A DNA stretch of 64,000 nucleotides, from NCBI GenBank assembly GCA_966211795.1, contig CBIHNW010000006.1:62001-126000 (forward strand). Reading direction: 5' to 3'. Both the position numbers and the translations under genes were made by a program. The DNA comes from 21-14-0-10-47-8 sp966211795 (GTDB taxonomy: Bacteria > Bdellovibrionota > Bdellovibrionia > Bdellovibrionales > Bdellovibrionaceae). Shown here piece after piece: positions 51,918 through 61,280 of the stretch; the stretch's first letter is position 1, and every line of letters starts with the position of its first letter. The notes below the pieces were generated by a model that was not told the DNA's origin, ran no database searches, and was given only the letters and a program-made list of their open reading frames with translations.

Positions 51918-54046
51918 CACTTCGTCCCCAAGGTGACGAAAGGTTTGTCTTCGTCCAACACTTCAAATCGTCCGTTGGCTTCGTACTTCACCCGAACGAA
52001 TTGTCCTTTGTAAGTTTTTGGCAGCGTGTTCACTTCGGTCGAAGATGTTTGCACCAAACGATAGCCGATATAAACCACGCCTTCGTTCACGCCGTGTTTC
52101 AAGTAGCTTGGAACATTGCTGCTTTGGCTGACATCCAAGGTCGAAGCCGTTTGCAAAGAGTCGATTTTGACAGTGAAGGCTTTGGTGCCTTGGCTCGAAC
52201 AAACGCCGGCCGTTGAGGGCAGAGCCTTGACCGTAAAACGATTGATCAAATTCGCTGGCAGATTGCTATCCGGGGTGAATGGATCCGAACCGCGTAGAAC
52301 TTCTTGCACGGTGGTCATTCCATCTCGGTCCGTGTCTTCGTTCAATTCATTGTCGGATGGATTTAGAAATTTTAGGACTTCAACGAAATCGATCAATCCA
52401 TCATCGTCTGTATCCAAACCAAAGGTCGAATCCGTCAAACCATCTCCGTCCACATCGAGGCCGAAGGTCGGACTGTTGGTTTTATTCAAAGCATCGATCG
52501 CGATGCCCAGGGCCCGCATATCGCACTTGGTGAGCCCCGTATAATTTTTCGGAGTCTGCGCCGGATCCAATTCGCTGGCCGAAAATTTGTTCTCGCCAGC
52601 CAGGCATTGCAACGAGCTCAGCTTTCCGTTTTTCGCCAGCATAACGTACAATCCATCCAAAATTCCCAGGCTGTTCGAGCGGGGATTGGTGGCAGACAGC
52701 GGTTGCAGACCCGGCTTCGACAGGTCGCCATCGATCAATGCTTCTTCGCTGTCGATCACTCCGTCCATATCCGAATCCGCGTAAACCACGCCATTTTTTA
52801 AGATCGTCGTCAGCGGAACCATCTGGATGTTTGAAGGCTCGAAAACCGTCATGCTTTCGATCACGGACTTGAAGAAGTCTCCGCTGCTCGATTCGCCGAA
52901 ATTCGAAATGCTCTTCGCACGTCCGTTTTTCGCGTAACTGACAAGTTTATTCATGAAGGTTTCGCCCGCGGGCTCACCGCCGTAATACAGGCCGTATAGA
53001 TAAAGCTTACGGCTGGCAGCTTTCATGCTTGTTTCCATCAAAGAAACCTGCGCGAAAATCTTTTGCTCCTGACAATTCAGTTCATAGTTTGGATCATCGC
53101 CTTTCGGCATGCAGCGACCGTTGTCCGTTGGCAAGTTCACCGGACTGTCCTGAGGAGCTCCGTCACTGATCAAGAAGACATAATAATTTTTTGTCGCGTC
53201 GGGGTTGTTGGCATTGGCAGCAATGTCTTCATCGATCATTCGCTTGGTGGCCTCGAGGGCGCGCAAATAAGATGTTTCACCCATGTGATAATCGCAGGAA
53301 TTCAAGGGCGTTCCCAGGCCCGGAGCCGGATTGCAAGAGGGCAGGGCGTAGCCCCGATCCGCGCAATCGGATGTCGGTTCATCCTGATAATAGGAAATCG
53401 GCGTTCCCGGAGGGAGGATGTTTCCGGAAAAGGTCGGTTTCGCCGGATCCAGGCAGTTGTAGAAGTCTTTCGCCCCGGGCGTGTAGACGCCGGTGTCGGG
53501 ATCTTGAAAGCCATTTTGCGTTTTCAGCAAAGAATCGATTTTGCTAGCGGCCGTCGTCTTGTTGACGAAGCCTTTGGTGCTGTCTTTCCAAGCGACGCTC
53601 ATGTTGGCATCCGAAAATTTGCGGTCCCAGCTGAAGGGGATGATGGCGACATCGACATCGCTATCCGTACTGACACCATTCGGGGTCAGAAAACTTTTGA
53701 TCATCGTCAGGCGATCACCGTTGGCGTCCGTGGCTTGGCTGCTATCCCATTGGTTCAGCTGCGTGTTGCCGTAGATCGGATGGTTCGTGACGTTAACGAG
53801 TTTGGATTTCCCAAGGTTCGAGGCCGACATATCGACCAGGAAGATATATTTCGGCGCCGATTTATCGATGCTCGATTCGCTGCAAACCGCGAGCGGGTTC
53901 ATCGAGGACAGGAAAACGCCCACTTCCTCTTCGACCTTCGCCAATGGCACGCGCGAACAGTTTTGAAAAAGCACCATCAACGCCGTCACCGAGACCGCGC
54001 TGAGAATGGAAGCCTTGTTCAAAAATTTCGATCGTTTATTCGCCAT
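51917..54046 (-). CDS. VWA-domain lipoprotein with TSP3 repeats (710-class)
   Basis: 709 residues; ATG at 54046 behind AGGATGAAG, 13 bp after the previous stop. Lipobox MVLFQN-Cys30. A von Willebrand A domain starts near residue 65 (YIFLVDMSASN) with a MIDAS DxSxS at D72, S74, S76 and continues to ~400 (KNYYVFLISDGAPQDSPV as the later MIDAS-associated strand). Acidic calcium repeats follow: DSDMDGVIDSEEALIDGD near 420, DVDGDGLTDS and DTDDDGLIDF near 515-535, DTDRDGMTTVQEVL near 560. A beta-rich C-terminal part ends the protein. VWA domains bind ligands through a metal ion; target unknown. Confidence 0.85.
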   Translation of the reverse strand: MANKRSKFLNKASILSAVSVTALMVLFQNCSRVPLAKVEEEVGVFLSSMNPLAVCSESSIDKSAPKYIFLVDMSASNLGKSKLVNVTNHPIYGNTQLNQWDSSQATDANGDRLTMIKSFLTPNGVSTDSDVDVAIIPFSWDRKFSDANMSVAWKDSTKGFVNKTTAASKIDSLLKTQNGFQDPDTGVYTPGAKDFYNCLDPAKPTFSGNILPPGTPISYYQDEPTSDCADRGYALPSCNPAPGLGTPLNSCDYHMGETSYLRALEATKRMIDEDIAANANNPDATKNYYVFLISDGAPQDSPVNLPTDNGRCMPKGDDPNYELNCQEQKIFAQVSLMETSMKAASRKLYLYGLYYGGEPAGETFMNKLVSYAKNGRAKSISNFGESSSGDFFKSVIESMTVFEPSNIQMVPLTTILKNGVVYADSDMDGVIDSEEALIDGDLSKPGLQPLSATNPRSNSLGILDGLYVMLAKNGKLSSLQCLAGENKFSASELDPAQTPKNYTGLTKCDMRALGIAIDALNKTNSPTFGLDVDGDGLTDSTFGLDTDDDGLIDFVEVLKFLNPSDNELNEDTDRDGMTTVQEVLRGSDPFTPDSNLPANLINRFTVKALPSTAGVCSSQGTKAFTVKIDSLQTASTLDVSQSSNVPSYLKHGVNEGVVYIGYRLVQTSSTEVNTLPKTYKGQFVRVKYEANGRFEVLDEDKPFVTLGTK

Positions 54047-54059
54047 CACTTCATCCTAC

Positions 54060-56636
54060 TCATTTCACCTTTTGTGGATCCGCCGCAAAACGAATCTGTT
54101 TGAATTGCGAAAGCGGAATCACGCTCGGAAGCTGCCGCGTTCGCAAATCGATCGAGCTTTTATAAAGGTACCAGAACACCTTGTCCGGATTCGTCGTATC
54201 GATGACCCGGGCCAGAACGATGTACGGATTGTCGGTGCCCGTCGTCGAGTAGCTTGGAAGCGTCTCGATCCACGGCAGCGCCAAGGCCGGAGTATCCCCA
54301 TTCTTCACCGCGTAGCTTGCGGCACCGACTTCGGTCACCGGTAAGAGCGGGCTCGTCGGCAAATAGTTGATGTGCACTTCGCGCGTGTTCATCCATCGAC
54401 CGTTGACGTTGTAGCGAACCACGTTCGACGTAAAGTTCGTCTTCAAGCTTGCGGGGATCTCGCTGTAGACCATGTTGGGTCCCAGACCAACTTTGAAATT
54501 TGAGATGTCCGGAATGCCATCGCCATTGCTATCTTGATCGGGCTTTGAATTCGTCAGCGAATATCCATAAATCCACGCCAGGTAATCAGGTATGCCGTCA
54601 TCGTCGGAATCAAAATCAAAGGGAGAAGTTCCGAGCAAGCTTTCTTCACAGGCATTCAGTCCGTCACTGTCGGCATCGATTTCCGGATTGCAAAGATCCT
54701 GCGCCGCCAAGGCTCGGCACGAGCTTTCGTATCGAACAAAGATGCTGTCCAGACAAACGCCTTTGTTATTCGCATTCTTAAAAGTGCGGGGATCTCTCGG
54801 GTCCGTACCCAAACGCAGTTCTTCGTCGTCACAAAGACCATCGGCATCGGAATCAACGCAAGTCGTGCCGTCCGGTCGCGGTCGCACGTGCAAATTTAAA
54901 ACGTAAACATTGCTGACTTCGTAGATCGTCGGATCGGTCGAGACCGAGCCGATCGGAAAATTTGTCTGACCGTCACTCAGAATATTGTAAAATCGCAAGC
55001 CCGGCATTTGCAGCCCGCTAAAGAACGGAGCTTTCTCGGTATCGGTGGACCATTCGGTTGGGAACAGGTTCGTTCCGTTGGCAAAGGTATTCAGATCCAG
55101 AACATTGAAAAGAATTTTTCCTTGATTCTCGAAGCGGGCGGCTGGCAGCTCCAGAAACTTTTCGATCATGTTTTTCAAATCAGCTCGCTTGTTGTTGTCG
55201 GCACGCCCCCAGAACTGCGTCAGCAGAGTGTCGTAGATGCAACCTCCGGTCGCCGGACATCCGAGCGCCGCTTTTGCTTTGGCCAGATCGGACACCGACG
55301 GCGTGATTCGGCCATCGGTGATCATCAAAAAGTTGATCGTCGTTCTTTCCAATGTTTTATCGCGCGCCAGGCTTTGCATTTCGTCGATCAAAAGCTGATA
55401 GACTGGTTTTTTACCGGTCGCTAAACCATCATCCGCTTCCGTGTGCCCGTATTCGGTCTTCCAGGTCGTTCCGCTGTCTTCAGTGTATCCCAGCAGAACG
55501 TCATTCGGCGCCGTGGTTCCCATCCAACGTTTCTCGTAATTCCATTCATTGCTGCCGTTGACGGCGCCTTGCTTGGCAATTTCCTGCGCTTCAAAAAGAT
55601 CGTTTGGATCGCCACCGGTTCCGGGGATATCGTTCTTGATCAGCTGCTGAACCGCTTCTGGCTTCATCCATCGCAAACCACCAACCATGGACAACAGTTT
55701 TGACTGAGCGACGCCACCGGAAATCGGCACCAGCATCACCAAAGTGCGCGAGGCCGTGGTGTCATTCTTCAATCGCTCCATCAATTGGTAGACCATGTCC
55801 AGTCGTTTGCCGTCCCAGTCCAAACCGCGGTACGTGCGGTAACGATTCTTAATGATCGGGTTTTTTCCGTACAGGGTCAGAGTGCTGGACCAAAGCGAAT
55901 CAAAGAAAAGTCCATTGTCGTAATCAAAAAACGGAAACGAAGGCGACGATAAGAAATCGGTGAAAGGCGTCGCCCCGCCGTAACGTTTCGGCGAATTCTG
56001 GCGGAACAATTTGTAATCTTGGGGCATTGAAGCCGGATCTTGAACCACGCAGTCCATGCCCGAATTCAGATGATCGAATTCGTTGTTGGAAAAGTTCGAA
56101 TGATTGAGCGATGTCGTGGTCGAGGCAATCGTAATTTTGGTTGGGTATCCAGAAGGGCCGGTCGGACGAGAGTTGGTGTCGTAGAAATTCTCAGCAACCA
56201 CGGGGCCCGGAGGAGCGATGGTGCCATCGTCTTTTTTGTACGGAAACGTGCGTCCGTTGGTGGCGCCGGCCGCGAGCTCGGGAAAGTATTTACCGCCGGC
56301 AATGTTCGGGTCATAGGACTCGCGAACCGTTCGGAAAGAAGGGGTGCCGTAGGTGGGATCATAGTTATCAATTTCGCTGATGTCCTGCGGGCATGGGCCC
56401 GAGACCATTGACCAGCTCATGTCGATGGCGATGATGTAGCGCTGAACCGAGGTCATATCTTCCGGCACCGGTAAAAGCTTGTCGCCACCCAAAGAGCTGT
56501 AATTGAATTCATTCACGGCCGTTAAAGGCGTGCGCGAGCATTGCTGACCAAAGATGACCAACAAGATTCCGATCGGTGCCAGACGCACCAAACGAATGAT
56601 ATTCTTATTTCGAGGGACGATATCCTTCAGCTTCAA
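54060..56636 (-). CDS. Large VWA-domain lipoprotein with TSP3 repeats, first gene of operon
   Basis: 858 residues. Signal ILLVIFGQQ followed by Cys33, an unusual lipobox with Gln at -1. VWA domain from ~65 with MIDAS D72, S74, S76 (YIIAIDMSWSM) and a later strand TTINFLMITDGRITPS. Acidic repeats near 590-720: DSDADGLCDDEELRLGTDP, DADSDGLNACEESLLGTS, DFDSDDDGIPDYL and DQDSNGDGIPDISN. The C-terminal ~150 residues are beta-rich (VRYNVNGRWMNTREVHI). The ~290 residues between the MIDAS motif and the middle carry long insertions. Same layout as the next gene, so the two are paralogues. Function as a calcium-dependent surface adhesin is inferred. Confidence 0.85.
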   Translation of the reverse strand: MKLKDIVPRNKNIIRLVRLAPIGILLVIFGQQCSRTPLTAVNEFNYSSLGGDKLLPVPEDMTSVQRYIIAIDMSWSMVSGPCPQDISEIDNYDPTYGTPSFRTVRESYDPNIAGGKYFPELAAGATNGRTFPYKKDDGTIAPPGPVVAENFYDTNSRPTGPSGYPTKITIASTTTSLNHSNFSNNEFDHLNSGMDCVVQDPASMPQDYKLFRQNSPKRYGGATPFTDFLSSPSFPFFDYDNGLFFDSLWSSTLTLYGKNPIIKNRYRTYRGLDWDGKRLDMVYQLMERLKNDTTASRTLVMLVPISGGVAQSKLLSMVGGLRWMKPEAVQQLIKNDIPGTGGDPNDLFEAQEIAKQGAVNGSNEWNYEKRWMGTTAPNDVLLGYTEDSGTTWKTEYGHTEADDGLATGKKPVYQLLIDEMQSLARDKTLERTTINFLMITDGRITPSVSDLAKAKAALGCPATGGCIYDTLLTQFWGRADNNKRADLKNMIEKFLELPAARFENQGKILFNVLDLNTFANGTNLFPTEWSTDTEKAPFFSGLQMPGLRFYNILSDGQTNFPIGSVSTDPTIYEVSNVYVLNLHVRPRPDGTTCVDSDADGLCDDEELRLGTDPRDPRTFKNANNKGVCLDSIFVRYESSCRALAAQDLCNPEIDADSDGLNACEESLLGTSPFDFDSDDDGIPDYLAWIYGYSLTNSKPDQDSNGDGIPDISNFKVGLGPNMVYSEIPASLKTNFTSNVVRYNVNGRWMNTREVHINYLPTSPLLPVTEVGAASYAVKNGDTPALALPWIETLPSYSTTGTDNPYIVLARVIDTTNPDKVFWYLYKSSIDLRTRQLPSVIPLSQFKQIRFAADPQKVK

Positions 56637-56833
56637 TCTTCGACCCCTGTATTCCCACGACCTTATGACTTCAGGTCTGTCTTGGACTTATCGGCCAAGG
56701 TGGATTTCTCATAAAGGGTTGAAGGTCTAGTTTCTCAAAATGGGTCGTCGCCAATAGTTAGAAGTTCGACAAAATGAAGTCGAAGTCTGCAGCGTCACCA
56801 AAATTTTGACAGTTCGGCCTTGCGAGTCGCCAC

Positions 56834-57022
56834 TCACTGGCCTTTGAATTTGCAAAACTCCAGCATCGCGGCAAGGTCGTAATTCTCCCTTTCTTCGGGC
56901 GTGAGATCTCGGTGCTTGAAGCAAGCAATTTCACCGCCGCGCTCTAATAGCAGGCTCAGCAATGCGGCTTGTTTCAAAAGAGACAGACTGGCTTCGATCG
57001 ATTCGACCTTGAGCATGACCAT
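56834..57022 (-). CDS. Small hypothetical protein
   Basis: 62 residues from the ATG at 57022 (a second ATG at 57016). Sequence features: SLLKQAALLSLLLERGGEI, then CFKHRDLTPEERENYDLAAM. Codon use (GAA, CTG, AAA) looks coding and helical content is high, but no ribosome-binding site is clear. It overlaps the head of the plus-strand mini-ORF at 57015. No family recognised. Confidence 0.4.
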   Translation of the reverse strand: MVMLKVESIEASLSLLKQAALLSLLLERGGEIACFKHRDLTPEERENYDLAAMLEFCKFKGQ

Positions 57023-57149
57023 CGCCGAATCCACGAACGCCAAGGAACTGCGCCAGCGCTACAAGCAGATCAAGGCCCCAGGCCGGCAAGTCGCATTCAA
57101 AGTTGGAGATCTCTACATCTCTCCTGGCGGCATCAAAAAATTGGAGTGA
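57015..57149 (+). CDS. Small hypothetical protein, head-to-head with the previous
   Basis: 44 residues: starts MTIAESTNAKELRQRYKQI and ends FKVGDLYISPGGIKKLE. Charged, no signal. Codon use looks coding, but the ribosome-binding site is weak (TTGAGC). The start overlaps the start of the minus-strand mini-ORF; at most one of them need be real. Confidence 0.3.
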   Translation: MTIAESTNAKELRQRYKQIKAPGRQVAFKVGDLYISPGGIKKLE

Positions 57150-57464
57150 CAGACGCCGAGGCCATTGGCCTCCATCAGTAATCGAACCAATCAATATTCA
57201 GACAGCGGACCGTCTCTGATGGCGACTGCCTGAATTCAGTGGCGAACGACAAGATCACCGAATGTAAAGTTCTCTCCGTGCAGCAGGGATTTCTGCCGTC
57301 ACCCCATGCAGATCGGTGGCAAAATCGTACAATATTTATTTATAATCCTAACAATCATAGACTGGTTTGGTGGTTTTCAAATTGCACAGCCACACTCGGG
57401 CCGGCGAAGGATTAGGGTTAATCTTTCGTGAACAAGCCTTGCTCAAATCACAAAGGATGTGCTC

Positions 57465-59210
57465 ATGAGAATAAAAAGCATCAAATTCATTTTAGCGATC
57501 GTCACCGTCATGCTGGGAATGGGCACTCTTGATGCCTGGGCGGATCCGCACGTCAACCGACCTTCCTATTTTCTGAATTTTGATTACGGATCAAAGATTC
57601 TCAACCTGACTCCGCAACAAGGCATGGGCGCGCTCGTTGAAAATTACAATTCCGTCACCGATACATTGGTGTACGGGGATTACACCAATGGATTCCGGGT
57701 CACTCGGTACACTGTCATCAGTGCCGGTTATGGCGATAAGATTGTTTGGTTTCACAATAACGTCACGGGTCTCAGTCCGAATGCTTGGAGCGTGGTCGGT
57801 CTCACACCTTTTGCCGGCAGCGAAGTGGCATCGGTCAAGTTCGCCTCCACGTTGCAAAACGCTCAGCACGTGACGGCCAGCTCGCCACCTCTTGCGGCGG
57901 ATGAGCTCAAGACCTGGACCCCGGGCGACTACAGTTACAATGACAGTTTCGGTGGCGTCATCTTTTTTGCCGAGGTCGGAATTGGCGGAGTGTATGGACC
58001 CGGTATCGGTCCCGTCTACGTGGCGCGCGGAAATTTCAGTGTCTACGTTGAGAAATCTGACGACGACCACGCCTTTGTGCGTTTGACCAAAACAAACCTG
58101 AAAGACCTTTCGCTGCAAGCCGGAAATCAGTTCGCCAGCATCTCGCTCGAAACTTTCAACAAAGTTGCGGATTCCATGTCATATCTGATCAACATCTCAG
58201 ATCCAGAAGGGGCTAAGGCTTACAATGATTTGGTTCGCGGTAATGTCGCCGCCATTCAAATGCTCTCAACCAATCCCGCCACCGCCGATGTCGTCAAAAA
58301 ATGGGATCATTATACGGACCAACAAATGGGTCATATGACCAATCTCTATCTTGGCATTCCCATCATCGCTTACTGGAGCTGGACGGCCGGAAAGATCTAC
58401 GAGCTCTACGACACGCAGTTCTTGTACAACAACACGAGATCCAGCGTGAATTATGGAATTTATTTGAAAGAGCGTCGCGCGCAGATTTTTAGCAAGCACA
58501 CTTTGAGATCCCAAGTTTTTTACGGGGCCAAGGTGGAAACGAAAACCATGGACAATCAGCCTCTTGGCAAAGGCTATTTTGCTCAGTACAGCTGGATCGC
58601 GGATAACACCAAAAGTTCCCAGTCGCGCTTGCAAAGAGTGATCGCCGATCTGGTTGAAAAGACGGGCCTGTCCGAATTAAACGTCAATGTGCCATCAGCT
58701 AAAAATCTCAGTTACGTCAAAGTCGAATTCCGCGCCACTTTCGATGAAGCCGCGACATTGCGCTTGATCAAGAGCTCTCAAGAAAGAAGTCTCGATCGAA
58801 CCGAGGAAATCGCCATCAAACGCGTTCTGGAATACTTTGCCAATCGGACGGAAGTTTTAGATCTCTGCGCCGCCGACGAAACCTGGGACGCCTGCCAGGA
58901 ACGAACTGTCACCGAAACCAGAAGTGCGATCAAGGACATGTACCGAGCACTGGCTTCACTGGATGCCGCCATCAAATCCGATAACACGAAAGATTTCGTA
59001 CATGCCTATGCGGAACTGGGCCGCGCCATCTTGAAAAACTCGTTCGTTTTTAAGACCTGCCTGGATATGGCAGGCGAGGGGGTCACCATGGATTATTCGA
59101 TCTTGGGCACTGTCAATTCGGCTTACAAAGTTCGCTTTGTGACCACGGCCACGCCGGGCGTTTTTCATAAAATTTATGGCCAGCCCGAGCCGAATGTCGT
59201 TCCTGAATGA
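57465..59210 (+). CDS. Large secreted protein of unknown function
   Basis: The ATG at 57465 follows AAAGGATG; 581 residues. Signal peptide IKFILAIVTVMLGMGTLDAWA. The first ~210 residues are beta-rich with a Gly/Ser pattern (YGSKILNLTPQQGMGALVEN, GIGGVYGPGIGPVYVARG). A central region holds helices (PIIAYWSWTAGKIYELYDT) and the C-terminal part is helical (ATLRLIKSSQERSLDRTEEI, YRALASLDAAIKSDNTKD). Three cysteines near 465-540. No family recognised; alone in its transcription unit. Confidence 0.75.
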   Translation: MRIKSIKFILAIVTVMLGMGTLDAWADPHVNRPSYFLNFDYGSKILNLTPQQGMGALVENYNSVTDTLVYGDYTNGFRVTRYTVISAGYGDKIVWFHNNVTGLSPNAWSVVGLTPFAGSEVASVKFASTLQNAQHVTASSPPLAADELKTWTPGDYSYNDSFGGVIFFAEVGIGGVYGPGIGPVYVARGNFSVYVEKSDDDHAFVRLTKTNLKDLSLQAGNQFASISLETFNKVADSMSYLINISDPEGAKAYNDLVRGNVAAIQMLSTNPATADVVKKWDHYTDQQMGHMTNLYLGIPIIAYWSWTAGKIYELYDTQFLYNNTRSSVNYGIYLKERRAQIFSKHTLRSQVFYGAKVETKTMDNQPLGKGYFAQYSWIADNTKSSQSRLQRVIADLVEKTGLSELNVNVPSAKNLSYVKVEFRATFDEAATLRLIKSSQERSLDRTEEIAIKRVLEYFANRTEVLDLCAADETWDACQERTVTETRSAIKDMYRALASLDAAIKSDNTKDFVHAYAELGRAILKNSFVFKTCLDMAGEGVTMDYSILGTVNSAYKVRFVTTATPGVFHKIYGQPEPNVVPE

Positions 59211-59446
59211 ACATAACAATCGAGGCCTTCCCGCGAAGAAGGCCGACGCGCTGACGAAAGCTTGTTTGTGTTGGCGCATCGGCTTGACGGCTGGCCTCGG
59301 CAACGCCTTCTGGACCTTCGTCAGTTCAATAATATTTAATTTGCCCATGATCGCTGATTTCTCACCGGACCGAAATGGGTCGGCCATGCATTCGAAAACA
59401 GGATTTTGGATTGAATGGCTGGGGTCAGTCGAGCTAACCTGACGGA

Positions 59447-60268
59447 ATGAAAATCTGTAGAATTCGCAGGATTCCCAGAACGAGTCCAGGCAAGCGACAA
59501 GCTCTGCTGAGATTGAATTCCAAAATCTTAATCGTTTCAATTTCCGCTTTGCTGTGGATCTCGCTGCCCGTGCTCGCAAAAGAAACCGCTGCCGTTCCAC
59601 CCTTAAGAATTTTAACGGAAGAATGGCCACCGTTGAATTACAGTGAAAACGGAGAAATCAAGGGCTTCGCGACCGAAGTTGTGAAGCTCGTCATGAAAGA
59701 ATTGAAACTGCAAAATAAAATTGAAATCTTACCCTCGAACCGCGGGATGGACATTTTGAACCGCGGCCCCCGGGTCATGTATTACTCGTTCATCATGACG
59801 GATGAACGCAAGTCACTGTACAAATGGATTGGCCCTTTTGGCGGTCAGTCCATTTTTTTCTATAAACGCAAAGACAGTCCCATCCACATCAATTCGCTTG
59901 AAGATGCCAAGAAAGTCGCAAGCATTTGCTGCCGAGACCGAGGATTAGTTTACGATTCACTTAAGAAGGCGGGATTCAGCAACCTTGATGTTGGCACCAG
60001 TCCCGAAGGAATCTACCTGAAAGCAGTCCACCGTCGCTGCGAATTGGCGATTGGCGAAACCTCCGATGGAGTGGCTTATTGGTTGAAAAAGTCCAACCTG
60101 CCGCCGGACTCGCTGGAGAGAACACCGGTGAAAATCAGCAGTTCGTCCCTTTACCTTGTCGTCAGCAAAGATGTCCCCGACAGCGAAGTTCTTCTTTGGC
60201 AAAAGGCGTTGGATAAAGTGAAAGCTTCTGCTGAATATTCGAAGCTGAAATTCAAGGTCGATCCCTAA
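59447..60268 (+). CDS. Family 3 solute-binding protein (orphan)
   Basis: 273 residues. The N-terminus is basic and then hydrophobic (KILIVSISALLWISLPVLA), a signal peptide after a longer leader. The mature part matches SBP_bac_3: LRILTEEWPPLNYSENGEIK, GFATEVVKLVMKELKL, IEILPSNRGMDILNRGP, SLEDAKKVASICCRDRG, then a late segment RRCELAIGETSDGVAYWL. No ABC permease or ATPase is adjacent, so it may be an orphan binding protein or sensor domain. Ligand unknown; amino acids or small organic acids are usual in the family. Confidence 0.85.
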   Translation: MKICRIRRIPRTSPGKRQALLRLNSKILIVSISALLWISLPVLAKETAAVPPLRILTEEWPPLNYSENGEIKGFATEVVKLVMKELKLQNKIEILPSNRGMDILNRGPRVMYYSFIMTDERKSLYKWIGPFGGQSIFFYKRKDSPIHINSLEDAKKVASICCRDRGLVYDSLKKAGFSNLDVGTSPEGIYLKAVHRRCELAIGETSDGVAYWLKKSNLPPDSLERTPVKISSSSLYLVVSKDVPDSEVLLWQKALDKVKASAEYSKLKFKVDP

Positions 60269-60412
60269 AACAGACTGATGATCGTCGAGGTTGTTCAAAA
60301 TGGAACAGGGCTTTTTCCGTGACGGAAAAGTCTCAGCCTGGAGCAATCCTGGCGGTCCCGGCCCGTCAAGAATTCATCGCAAAATTCCGATGTTTTTTTT
60401 GAGAGGTCCGCA

Positions 60413-61255
60413 ATGAAAGCAGAGAATAAAATCACTGTCCGGCCCAAGCAAATGAACTGGTCCCAAAATTTGCCCCGTTTCTGGTACGGGGAAAGCGTTT
60501 TTGTGACCCACTATTTCAATGCGATGTCTTTGATGTTTCCGATCGGCGAAAAATTTTTCATCGATTCTTTGAAACGTCATTTTGATCATCATGAAAAATC
60601 AGAACTGACATCTTCGGTTAAAAATTTCATCGCGCAAGAAAGTTGGCATAGCAAAGCGCACACAGATTTTAATAAATTTCTGGCGGATCTGAATTTGCCG
60701 GCGGTTGCGTGCGAACAACGTCTCGCCCGCCGAGCCGAAGATTGGAAGGCCCGCCACAATTCGATGGAATGGCTGGCCGCAACGGTTTGTTATGAACACA
60801 TGACAACGACGATGGCCAGAGAGATTTTGCTCCATCAAGGCAACTGCAAAGACATGCATCCTTACTTTGCGTCTCTTTGGCGATGGCATGCGATGGAAGA
60901 GCTTGAGCATAAAGCCGTCGCCTTCGACCTCTACCACAAAGTTCATGGCGGATATTGGCTGCGAACTGTGATGATGGCCAAAATTTTCCACCGAATGAAT
61001 GTCGATATTTTCATGAATTTGATCGACCTGTTGCGCGCGGATGGAAAGCTTTGGAGCCCCAAGATCTGGCTCGAGGGTTTCAGATTCCTTTTTGGCTTTA
61101 AGTTCGGAATTTTTTGGCGCACGGGGTATGACACCTTAACCTTTTTCCATCCCAAGTTTCATCCCGATCAAGTCGATGACAGCAAATTGCTGGCCCGAAC
61201 TCGGGATCTGGTCGTGCAAGAAAAATTTCCAGAATCCCAATCCAACGCAGGCTGA
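60413..61255 (+). CDS. PF10118-type predicted metal-dependent hydrolase
   Basis: 280 residues, ATG behind GAGAGG. The all-helical fold has metal-ligand motifs: HHEKSELTSSVKNFIAQESWHSKAH (two acidic/His groups) and HAMEELEHKAVAFDLYHKVH, which match the PF10118 family (COG3687). No signal peptide. The C-terminal segment has hydrophobic/aromatic residues (FRFLFGFKFGIFWRTGYDTL), which may touch a membrane. Biochemical role is unknown in the family. Confidence 0.82.
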   Translation: MKAENKITVRPKQMNWSQNLPRFWYGESVFVTHYFNAMSLMFPIGEKFFIDSLKRHFDHHEKSELTSSVKNFIAQESWHSKAHTDFNKFLADLNLPAVACEQRLARRAEDWKARHNSMEWLAATVCYEHMTTTMAREILLHQGNCKDMHPYFASLWRWHAMEELEHKAVAFDLYHKVHGGYWLRTVMMAKIFHRMNVDIFMNLIDLLRADGKLWSPKIWLEGFRFLFGFKFGIFWRTGYDTLTFFHPKFHPDQVDDSKLLARTRDLVVQEKFPESQSNAG

Positions 61256-61280
61256 CCGCAATCTCAATAGGCTATTGCGG
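61256..61280 (+). terminator. Hairpin directly after the hydrolase gene
   Basis: CCGCAAT (61256-61262) pairs with ATTGCGG (61274-61280); an alternative inner pairing CAATAG/CTATTG is possible. It starts at the first base after the stop and is followed by an A/T-rich stretch without a long T-tract. Confidence 0.4.

Larger units (their letters stand above)
56637..57464. other. 828-bp region with two small candidate genes and a promoter
   Basis: Upstream of the VWA/TSP3 operon (minus) and of the 57465 secreted gene (plus). Two overlapping head-to-head mini-ORFs are listed separately. A TATAAT at 57341-57346 with TGGCAA 18 bp upstream is a possible promoter for the 57465 gene. A TCTCAAAATG half-site lies at 56733. 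Nothing else was seen. Confidence 0.45.

Noticed and set aside
53063..54103. 346-residue plus-strand open frame
   Set aside because: Lies antisense to the VWA lipoprotein gene, whose MIDAS motif, signal peptide and calcium repeats are clear; the plus-strand frame has no domain, signal or ribosome-binding site.
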